From: Lachnospiraceae bacterium 28-4
GTDB taxonomy: Bacteria; Bacillota; Clostridia; Lachnospirales; Lachnospiraceae
Length of the DNA: 64,000 nucleotides
Assembly: GCA_000403275.2 (NCBI GenBank)
Contig: KE159598.1
Coordinates: forward strand, 1,223,712 to 1,287,711
Reading direction: 5' to 3'
Part shown: positions 17,213 through 25,100 of the stretch, one piece after another
Position numbering within the stretch: position 1 is the stretch's first letter
Layout: each line of letters starts with the position of its first letter
The notes under the pieces: model-generated
The model's input: only the letters and a program-made list of their open reading frames with translations
Told to the model about the DNA's origin: nothing
Database searches by the model: none
Program-made: the position numbers and the translations under genes

Positions 17213-17662
17213 TTATTTTTCCATCATTTTTCTCAGCTTGTCCAAAAGCCTGTTTTTCCGGTAATGGATGGTATTCTGTGAGACGGCATACATCCCAGCC
17301 ACTTCCCGCTCCGTCTTTTCCAGATAGAACAGTTCGTTAAGCAATGCCAGTTCCTCTGCGGAAAGGCTTTGCAATACAGCCTGCAATTTCTCCATCATTG
17401 CGGCCCTGACCACCCTGTCCTCCACGGAATCGCCGGATGCGGTAAACTGCCAGTCCTGCTCCGCAAGCTGCTCATAGGACAGTTCCCGGCTGGGGATGTA
17501 TTGTATTTCCTGTGTTTCCGGGTTGACTTTTGTACGCCCTTTTTTCAGCTTCCCCATAAAATAACGTTCCTTGTCCTCGGCGCGGTAATATTCCCGGTAC
17601 ACTTCCCTGCTCACCGGTACAGGCTGCCCATCTATGTATAAATAAAAATCTTTTTCCTGCAT
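17213..17662 (-). CDS. Sigma-70 region-4-like regulator
   Basis: 149 residues from ATG 17662, preceded by GGAGGGAAACC; a longer upstream frame lacks a ribosome site. N-terminal part (LYIDGQPVPVSREVYREYYRAEDKERYF) is typical of small ICE sigma-like proteins. The C-terminus has a sigma-4 helix-turn-helix: LSAEELALLNELFYLEKTEREVA then YAVSQNTIHYRKNRLL. No clear region 2 (core binding) is visible, so it may be a sigma-like activator rather than a full sigma factor. It lies upstream of the recombinase block and may control excision genes. A hairpin with a T-run precedes it. Confidence 0.8.
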   Translation of the reverse strand: MQEKDFYLYIDGQPVPVSREVYREYYRAEDKERYFMGKLKKGRTKVNPETQEIQYIPSRELSYEQLAEQDWQFTASGDSVEDRVVRAAMMEKLQAVLQSLSAEELALLNELFYLEKTEREVAGMYAVSQNTIHYRKNRLLDKLRKMMEK

Positions 17663-17761
17663 GGTTTCCCTCCGAAATCCTGAAAATGAATAAGTTCCAG
17701 AATCCCGGAGGGCGGGGAACGGCACCGTGGGAAAGCGACACCACACGGCAAAAAAAGACAT

Positions 17762-17796
17762 AAAAAAAGCCGCGCCCGGAAGATACCAGGCACGGC
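17762..17796 (-). terminator. Intrinsic terminator or attenuator upstream of the sigma-like gene
   Basis: On the minus strand GCCGTGCC pairs with GGGCGCGGC across an 11-base loop (one mismatch), followed by seven T. It lies about 100 bp before the ATG of the sigma-like gene, so it could terminate upstream transcription or act as an attenuator. Confidence 0.6.
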
Positions 17797-17858
17797 GGGA
17801 TGCTTTTTGTATTTTATTGGTATTTCATAAATATGCAGGGGGGTTTTTGTCGATAACA

Positions 17859-17894
17859 GAAGCGCCGCAATCCCCGTAAGGACTGCGGCGCTTC
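17859..17894. repeat. Perfect 11-bp inverted repeat
   Basis: GAAGCGCCGCA (17859-17869) and TGCGGCGCTTC (17884-17894) with a 14-base loop. There is no T-run directly after it on either strand. With the adjacent terminator it makes a structured leader between the response regulator and the sigma-like gene. Confidence 0.6.
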
Positions 17895-18089
17895 TATGTA
17901 ACTGTTTCGTTTCTGTTTCTTTCCCCGGACTTCCCAATATATTCCCCTTACCAACGGGAAATGATATTAGTTCCTAAAGTTTTCGCTGATTTCCCTGCTT
18001 ATTTGTAATAAAAGGAATTATAAACGGTGATTTTGTCAACAGATAATCGCCGGGTTATCAAAAGATAAGCAGATAACGCAAATTGCGAC

Positions 18090-18122
18090 AAAAAAACGGC
18101 ATAACCGAAAGGGTTATACCAT
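18090..18122 (-). terminator. Intrinsic terminator after the response-regulator gene
   Basis: Minus-strand stem GGTATAACC-CTTTC-GGTTATGCC followed by seven T, starting about 8 bp after the stop of the response-regulator gene at 18130. Confidence 0.8.
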
Positions 18123-18129
18123 TTTTGTC

Positions 18130-18834
18130 TTATATAGTATCCTGAATAAACCGGTAGCCTACGCCGCGTATGTTTTCAATCCGGCAGGAGGTACAGCCTG
18201 CATCCTCCAGTTTCCTGCGTATCCGGTTCAGGCAGGAGTGGAGCCCATTGTCGGCATCCCGCAGGTAATCTTCACCCCATACGTCACGGTAAAGCTGCTC
18301 ATTTGTAAATACCCGCCCCGGACTGGATGCAAGCAGGCAGAGCAGGTTAAACTCATACCGGGGGAATTCCGTTTCCTGTGAATTGATGATAACCTCGTGG
18401 TAATCCACGTTGATAAACAGATTCCCCCTTGAAATAATGCTGGATGCCTGCTGCTTTGTCTGGTTCAGTTCCGTATAGCGGCGGATCAGCGCAAGGCCGC
18501 TGGCAATGGTTTCCTCCAGATAACTGTCTGTCCACTTAATGTATTCATCCGCTCCTGCTTTAATCGCAGCCGTTTTTTCTGTACTGTCATACTGCCGGTC
18601 TAAGATCAGGATCGGGGCTTTTATCAATCCCCTTATAATCTTTAACGGCGGTAAGTATTGCCGTCCGTCTGAAAATATAATAACCAGCAGATAATCCGTA
18701 TTCCCTGACAGTTCGCCGGCTGCTTCCCCCGCATCCTGGACGATGCGGGCGGATATGCCTTTTTTCTGCCATTCTCCCTGAAGGTCAGCCAACTGTGGTC
18801 TTTCATGGCATACTATCAATATCCATCGTTCCAT
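18130..18834 (-). CDS. OmpR/PhoB-type response regulator with degenerate receiver
   Basis: 234 residues. The C-terminal winged helix is intact: FPRYEFNLLCLLASSPGRVFTNEQLYRDVWGE, NGLHSCLNRIRRKLED and IRGVGYRF. The N-terminal receiver has the fold (LILDRQYDSTEKTAAIKAGADEYIKW, keeping the lysine), but the acidic pocket reads VCHER and the phospho-acceptor strand reads LLVIIFSDG, so the usual aspartates appear to be missing. No histidine kinase gene is adjacent. Probably a phosphorylation-independent regulator. A RIT element has inserted directly upstream, between it and the surface-protein gene. Confidence 0.88.
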   Translation of the reverse strand: MERWILIVCHERPQLADLQGEWQKKGISARIVQDAGEAAGELSGNTDYLLVIIFSDGRQYLPPLKIIRGLIKAPILILDRQYDSTEKTAAIKAGADEYIKWTDSYLEETIASGLALIRRYTELNQTKQQASSIISRGNLFINVDYHEVIINSQETEFPRYEFNLLCLLASSPGRVFTNEQLYRDVWGEDYLRDADNGLHSCLNRIRRKLEDAGCTSCRIENIRGVGYRFIQDTI

Positions 18835-18838
18835 AATT

Positions 18839-18868
18839 GCGCCCTATCCAAGAACTCGGATAGGGCGC
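18839..18868. promoter_or_regulatory. 11-bp hairpin abutting the RIT end
   Basis: GCGCCCTATCC and GGATAGGGCGC separated by eight bases, directly between the response-regulator start and the RIT terminus. The loop side contains CTCGGATA, resembling the RIT terminal motif. It may be an operator, a terminator stem, or part of the insertion target. Confidence 0.4.
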
Positions 18869-18949
18869 ATTATCCGAGATTTTTAATTATCCGAGGAAAT
18901 TCTTAAAAACCTTTTGTATGCGGGGGTTCATGCAAAAAATCTCGGATAA
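18867..18949 (+). repeat. RIT left inverted terminus
   Basis: Motifs at 18869-18878 and 18886-18895 (ATTATCCGAG) and 18941-18949 (CTCGGATAA, inverted). Confidence 0.88.
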
Positions 18950-19004
18950 AATTTATCCACATGGGCATAGTACAGTTAAAGCTATCAAACAGGAGGTTTT
19001 AACT

Positions 19005-19976
19005 ATGGGTTACCATACAAGGGAAACCAACACAGTGCCATGCGGATACCACGAATTGAATCCGGAAATGGAGGCTCTTTTAGCGGAGTACCTTGAAGAC
19101 GGGAAACGCAAGGGACTTCAGGAAAGCAGCATCCATCTTCACGATAAGATTGGGCACTACTTTTTATCCGCCCTGGCTGATACAGGCTGCGCAGCGCCGC
19201 AGGCAATGAACGCCCAAAATGTAGGAGCCGCGTGTTTAATGGTCAGCAGCAAATGGTACCTTTCACACATCCGGACATTCCTCAGATATGCATATCAGGC
19301 CAGACATACCGACAGGGATTACAGCGGCATCGTTCCTCTTTTCAAGAGGCCGCAGCCGTACCCTTCTGTTTATACAATAGAAGAAATCCTGAAAATTGAA
19401 AATAGCGTAGGCCGGGACTCCCCACATGGAAAGCGAGATTACGCAGTGCTGCTTCTTGCGACACGGCTGGGGATCAGGAGCGGGGACATCTCATCCATGA
19501 CATTCCGGGAACTGGATTTTGGCAGGAACCTGATTCTGCTTACACAGCACAAAACCGGCGTTGACATTGAACTTCCCATGGTCCCGGATGTAAAGGCCGC
19601 CCTGAAACAGTATTTAGAGGAAGAACGGGCCTGCTATGACAGCCCGTATGTATTTCTCCGCATCGTTCCCCCTTACAGCCATATCTCTGTGCAGGCAATC
19701 ACCAAGATCGTCAGGACTGCCATTATGGCAGCTGGAATTGATCCGGCGGGACGCAAACAGGGCGCACATGCTTTCCGGTCGTCCCTGGCAAGTTCCATGG
19801 TCAATGACAACATCCCTTATGAGGCGGTAAGGAAAGCCCTTGGGCATACAGACCAGAACGCCATCCAATCCTATGTCAGTCTGGATGTGGAGCAGCTGCG
19901 GAACTACGCCCTCCCGGTCATGGAGGCGACAGGTACATTTGCTGCTTTTCTGGAGGGGAGGTGGCGCCTGTCATGA
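19005..19976 (+). CDS. RIT tyrosine recombinase A
   Basis: 323 residues from ATG 19005, chosen for the AGGAGGTTTT site; an upstream in-frame start at 18918 lies in the terminal repeat. Catalytic residues are visible: Arg in RLGIRSGD, Lys in HKTG, HAFR box (HxxR), His in LGHTDQ and nucleophile Tyr in SYVSLD. An N-terminal SAM-like core-binding domain precedes them. Its TGA overlaps the next ATG (ATGA), indicating translational coupling. First of three recombinases that presumably act together on the element termini. Confidence 0.92.
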   Translation: MGYHTRETNTVPCGYHELNPEMEALLAEYLEDGKRKGLQESSIHLHDKIGHYFLSALADTGCAAPQAMNAQNVGAACLMVSSKWYLSHIRTFLRYAYQARHTDRDYSGIVPLFKRPQPYPSVYTIEEILKIENSVGRDSPHGKRDYAVLLLATRLGIRSGDISSMTFRELDFGRNLILLTQHKTGVDIELPMVPDVKAALKQYLEEERACYDSPYVFLRIVPPYSHISVQAITKIVRTAIMAAGIDPAGRKQGAHAFRSSLASSMVNDNIPYEAVRKALGHTDQNAIQSYVSLDVEQLRNYALPVMEATGTFAAFLEGRWRLS

Positions 19977-20962
19977 CACAGTTCCAGTCGGTTTTCAAAC
20001 ATGAGCTTGCAGAATATCTGGAAATCAGCCAGGGGACTGTCAGCGATGATACTTTGCGGAGTACACGCAGAACCCTTCTTTCGTTCGATTCACTGCTGGT
20101 GGCAGAAAACGCCGACAGGGTTACGGAAACAGCCATCAATCACTGGATCAGGGAACTCCAGCAGATAAACGCGCCCAAAACGGTCAGCGATAAGGTAAGC
20201 TATCTCCGCAAATTTTTGCGGTACCTTCAATACAAGGGGTACAGTGTTTTCATGCCCGCCTGCCCCAAAACATCAGACAGCTATGTCCCATATATTTTTT
20301 CGGACAGGGAAATCCAAACGCTTCTGTCCTGCGCCGACAGCTGGGCCAACAGGCATACAGACCCGAAAACCCGCCGGACGGACATGGAGTTCTGTATGCT
20401 GCTCCGGATGCTCCTTGGGTGCGGGTTCCGCCTGGGAGAACCGCTTGCCGCCAGGGTAAAAGATATAAATTTCCGCAATGGGACCATCCTGATCCGCCAT
20501 GCCAAGAACAACAAACAGCGTGTTGTTCCAATGGACAGGACATTGACAGAGATGCTGGAAAGATACTGCATTGCTATGGGGATCAAAACAGAACCGGAAA
20601 GCTGTCTGTTCCCGGCAGCCAGGGGCCAAGAGTTTTCCGTCAGTAAAGGAACCTTTGATTTTCGGTTTAGGAACCTCTTGCGGGAAACCGGCCTGTATGT
20701 ACAGGAAAAATCCCATTCCAGAGGGCAGTGCCTTCATTGCTTCCGTCACTATTTTGCCATCCATTCATTTGCGCAGGCAGAGAAAAACGGACACCCGACA
20801 GATAACTCTGTTCCTTTCCTGTCAGTCTATCTTGGACACCATGACATGGACGAAACGGAGAAATATCTGAAATTCAGTGGTGATATGTTCCCTGAATATA
20901 CGGAGCTGTTTGAAGATTATGCCGCTGGCGTATTCACGGAGGTGGCGTATGAGGAAAAATAA
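19973..20962 (+). CDS. RIT tyrosine recombinase B
   Basis: 329 residues from ATG 19973 (GGGGAGG upstream, 4-bp overlap with recombinase A). Catalytic set: Arg in GCGFRLGE, Lys in NNKQR, HCFRH box, His in LGHHDMDETE and Tyr in KYLKF. It is diverged from both partners, as expected since the three RIT recombinases belong to different subgroups. Ends inside the start region of recombinase C. Confidence 0.92.
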   Translation: MTQFQSVFKHELAEYLEISQGTVSDDTLRSTRRTLLSFDSLLVAENADRVTETAINHWIRELQQINAPKTVSDKVSYLRKFLRYLQYKGYSVFMPACPKTSDSYVPYIFSDREIQTLLSCADSWANRHTDPKTRRTDMEFCMLLRMLLGCGFRLGEPLAARVKDINFRNGTILIRHAKNNKQRVVPMDRTLTEMLERYCIAMGIKTEPESCLFPAARGQEFSVSKGTFDFRFRNLLRETGLYVQEKSHSRGQCLHCFRHYFAIHSFAQAEKNGHPTDNSVPFLSVYLGHHDMDETEKYLKFSGDMFPEYTELFEDYAAGVFTEVAYEEK

Positions 20963-21977
20963 ACTTCCTGAATTCATGCTCCTCCTGGAACAGTTTTTTA
21001 CGGAATATATGCCGCTCTCGTCAGGGCTTTCCCCTAATACCACGAGATCCTATAAACATACCTTCCGCCTTTTGTTCCAGTATGTTTATCAGGAAAAGAA
21101 GAAAAATGCTGGTGAAATCCTCTTCCGGGATTTGAATTTCGAGACTATTGACGGCTTCCTGAAATGGATCGAAGCAGAACGGGGATGCTCAGTATCCACA
21201 AGGAATCTCAGGCTTTCAGCATTGGCCTCTTTTGCCGGTTACGCACAGAACAGGAATTTTGAAGCAGCGACTGTGTTTGCAAATGCGGTGAAAAGAGTGC
21301 CTGTAAAAAAAGAGGCCGTCCAGCCGAGGACCACCTTTACGCTTGATGAAGTTTCAATCCTGCTCCGGCTTCCTGAACCCGGGAAACGGATGGGCTTCCG
21401 TGACCAGGTCCTTTTGAACCTGATGTATGCCAGCGGAGCCAGGGCACAGGAAATCTGCGATCTCAAAGTCAGGGACTTCCTGGCCGAGAAAAACCTCTAT
21501 AAGCTTACAATTACTGGAAAGGGAAACAAAACCCGGAGGATCGTGATTGCAAGGCCTAGCGGAACTCTCCTGGAACGATATCTGGAGGAAACGGGAAAGG
21601 CCGGTCGGTTGGAGGCCTACATCTTTTCCAGCCAGACCCATCCGCAGATGAGCATTTCCTGTATTGAGGAGATTTATAAAAAATATATCATGCTCGCAAG
21701 AGCAGGGCATCCGGAAATGTTCCTTGAAAAACGCTACACCCCGCACACCATGAGGCATACGACCGCCACACATATGTTGGAAGCCGGGGTACCAATTATG
21801 GCAATCAAAAATTTCCTCGGACATTCCTCGATCTCCACAACAGAACGGTATGCTGAACTTTCACAGGGAACCGTAAACAGGCATATCCGGGATTGGAACG
21901 AAAAGTGGTTTTCCCATCAAAAAGAAAATCCTATTACACAAAAGAAAGAGCATCAGCTCCCTGACTTCCTGAAATAG
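20949..21977 (+). CDS. RIT tyrosine recombinase C
   Basis: 342 residues from ATG 20949, which follows GGAGGTGGCGT and overlaps recombinase B by 14 bp; an earlier in-frame start would overlap far more. Closest of the three to XerC/D-type integrases: Arg in ASGARAQEICDL, Lys in GKGNKTRR, HTMRH box, His in LGHSSISTTE and Tyr in RYAELS. Ends 8 bp before the right terminus. Confidence 0.93.
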   Translation: MRKNKLPEFMLLLEQFFTEYMPLSSGLSPNTTRSYKHTFRLLFQYVYQEKKKNAGEILFRDLNFETIDGFLKWIEAERGCSVSTRNLRLSALASFAGYAQNRNFEAATVFANAVKRVPVKKEAVQPRTTFTLDEVSILLRLPEPGKRMGFRDQVLLNLMYASGARAQEICDLKVRDFLAEKNLYKLTITGKGNKTRRIVIARPSGTLLERYLEETGKAGRLEAYIFSSQTHPQMSISCIEEIYKKYIMLARAGHPEMFLEKRYTPHTMRHTTATHMLEAGVPIMAIKNFLGHSSISTTERYAELSQGTVNRHIRDWNEKWFSHQKENPITQKKEHQLPDFLK

Positions 21978-21985
21978 TTCTTACA

Positions 21986-22068
21986 TTATCCGAGGCAACT
22001 TCTCTGAAAGCCTTTTATGCTGGCGGTTTTGAGAGTTTCCTCGGATAATTGATTATCTCGGATAATGC
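21986..22068 (-). repeat. RIT right inverted terminus
   Basis: Inverted copy of 18867-18949 with motifs at 22057-22066 and 22040-22049 (CTCGGATAAT) and 21986-21994 (TTATCCGAG). The 100 bp between it and the surface-protein stop at 22170 holds nothing recognised. Confidence 0.88.
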
Positions 22069-22169
22069 CCCCTTCTATCGTTATCACAATATAAATGTTT
22101 CTGTTCTGCCACCTTTCTGTCCTATTTGGAACCAGATTCTGTTACTCCATGTACGGTTCAGGGATATCA

Positions 22170-25100
22170 TCAATTGTCTTCCTCTTTCTTCTTCACCACA
22201 AAGAATACACCGATCCCCATGATGACCACCAGCGCGCCGACCACGATAAGCCACCACGGTCTCCACGCCTGCGGGCTTTCTTCTGCCTGCCCGGTGCTGT
22301 CTTTATCCGGGGTATCCGGCTGTTCAGGCTCGGTGGCATTGCCGCTTTCTTCCTCCTGTTCCCCATCTATCGCAATCACATAGTCTGACGCATGGGTAAA
22401 GGCAAGGGATACGGTGCCGTCCTCTGCGACTTCGTCAGAACAGATAAATTCAAGCTCCCCAGTGCTTTCGTTGTAGTAATACAAACTTGCCGTATATCCG
22501 GCGTTCTCTTTGCCTAGCTCTATGGAAAGCACCGCCGTAAAGCCGAACTCCCCTTCATAGGCGAGGCTTATCTGGATGCTGTAACGCTCCCCGGTGACGT
22601 TGTTCACGATATCCACCGGGATGGCATTTGTTTCTGTCTTTACGGAAAAGTCAATGTCGCCCGCCTTATCCGTTGTGATGCTCTTTCCGTCCACGCTCCA
22701 GAGTATGCCATTGCCCATATCAAAGGTGATGGTGATGTCCTTCCCCTTAATGCTGTCAAAAATATCTCCCGGAACCACCACAGAGCCGTTCATATCCACG
22801 TTGATGGTGCTGCCTTCCTGCGCCTGTTCTTCCTCGGCACGGATCACATCCCAGCCGATCTTGCCGTCCGCTCCCTTGATGAATGGCTGTTTTGTTCCCT
22901 GTGCGGGTGTTCCTGTGCCGCTGACCGGAGCGGTTCCCGGCTTTACTGTATTTCCACTACCCGGATTCACTGGCGTTGTCCCTGTCCCCGGTGCGGTTTC
23001 ATTCCCCGGATTGGTATTTGTGTCCGTGGGCTGCGTCACAGACGGCTGCGGCGTAGTATTTCCATTGCCAGGATTCGTGCTGCCATTACCGCCGCTGCCC
23101 TGCCCTTCATCACTGCCACTGGAGCCGCCGTTATTTTCATTTCCTCCGGAATTGCCACCGCTACCGCCGTTATCTCCATTTCCGCCGGAACTGCCACCAC
23201 CGCCGGAACTTGGCGGTAACTTCGCTATATCCTCCGTCCTTATTACATATCCACAGACGCTACATTTGTAAGTTCTGACACCTTTCTCCGTTTCCGTTGG
23301 TGCTTTTGTCACGCTTCCGCCGTCCTCTGTATGGGCTGCGGTGTCCGATTTATCCCCACAGGTACATTCGTGCCAATGACTGCTGCTGTCCGACTTCCAA
23401 ACCGTTCCATAGCTGTGCGTGTGCGGCAGTACATCTATGCTCTCTGTACGCATGATGCAGCCACAGACACTGCACTTATAAGTCATAACCCCCGTTTCCT
23501 TTTCTGTAGGCGCTTTTGACACACTCCCGTCATCCTCTGTATGGGCTGCGGTATCTGTTTTATCCCCGCAGACACATTCATGCCAGTGGCTGCTTTCATC
23601 TGATTTCCAATCTGTACTGTAATTGTGTGTGTGGGACGATGGCAGTTTATCAATATCCGCTGTCCTTATCACATAACCGCAGACACGGCACTTATACGTC
23701 ATGACTCCGGTTTCCGTTTCTGTCGGCGCTTTCGTCACGCTCCCGCCGTCCTCTATGTGGGATGCAAGCTCTGACTTATTCCCGCAGGAACATTCATACC
23801 AATGGCTGTCTGCATCTGATTTCCACTCTGTACCGTAGTTATGCGTATGAGACGGCGGCAGTCTGTCTATCATCTCCTCCTGCATCACATAGCCACAGAC
23901 GCTGCACTTATACGTCCTGATGCCGGTTTCTGTTTCTGTTGCGGGCTTTGTCACGCTTCCGCCATCCTTTATATGGGCGGCGGTGTCTGTCCTATCCCCG
24001 CAGGCGCACTCATGCCAGTGGCTGCTTCCGTCTGACTTCCAATCTGTACTGTAATCATGCCCTGCATTTACCGTAACTGTTACTGTAGTAATGTTCCCTG
24101 CTTTGTCAGCCGCCTCAATGGTCTGTGCGCCGGATGCAGCGCCTAAAGTAAATTTACCGTCTGACAAAGCCTGCTCTTTCCCATTCACGGTTACAGATTC
24201 CAGATTATCATCTGTGACCGTCACCGTCTGAGATGTGCAGTAAGTTTCCCCGTCCGTAACGCCGGTAATGGACGGAGATGTGCCATCGAATACCATGCCG
24301 TCAGAAGAAATATAAGTCACATTTCCCTGATTATCCGTAATCCTTGCATAAACCACGCAGGATTGATCCGGGCTGATGCTAAAGGTTGTTTTGTCTGTAT
24401 TTCCGGCTGTCCAACTGTCCAGCGCTTTTACTTCGTCCTCTGTCAGCTCACCGTCTGATATGTAATAAGATACAGAAGCCACGCCGGATTCGTTATCCTG
24501 TGCAGTAATCGTTACCTGCTCCGTTTTCTTAAAAAACAGCCCGAAAGTAATCGTATGTAAAAAGCTGTTCCAGTGGTTTGTACTTATGCTAATTTCCCCT
24601 GTCGGCGCACCCGCATCTTTCAACAGTTCTCCATATTTACCTCCACATACTGTACATATGGCTTTTTCCGTATAGGTGGCAGTACCGCCGGTACAATTTT
24701 CTGTTTCCGTGGAATCACAGCCAGACCTCTGACAGCTATGGGTATGCGTCCCGTTTCCGGTACTCTCCCATGCCCCGTATTCATGCCCTTTGGCGGAAAT
24801 TTTTGTATCCGTTATTTCCTGTTTCCCGTCAGAATCGGAAAACAGCTTATTACATACGTCACAGCTCCAGTATTCTATGTTTCCGTCTGTAAGACAGCCT
24901 GCTTCCCGCCCTTCATGGTGAGTCAGCGTATGTGCTTTCACAGCAATTACAATATCAGCGTCTGCAATTTCTGTCTTTCCGTCCTGATCTGAAAATTTCT
25001 TCCCACAGATAGAGCAGTCCCAATACTCCTTATTTCCTGCCGCTGTACAGGTTGCCCCCTGTTCTGCATGATGAATCAGTGTGTGGTCAGTAATCGGAAT

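Larger units (their letters stand above)
18867..22068 (+). mobile_element. RIT element (recombinase in trio)
   Basis: Three overlapping tyrosine recombinases in one direction, bounded by 83-bp inverted termini at 18867-18949 and 21986-22068. Each end has the same three copies of an ATTATCCGAG motif (two direct, one inverted) at the same offsets (2 and 19 bases from the tip, and at the inner edge). The outer 37 bases agree at 33 positions. This is the defining architecture of RIT elements. All three recombinases look complete, so the element may be mobile. Confidence 0.9.

Noticed and set aside
17213..17662. Full sigma factor
   Set aside because: Only a region-4-like helix-turn-helix is visible; no region 2 was identified.
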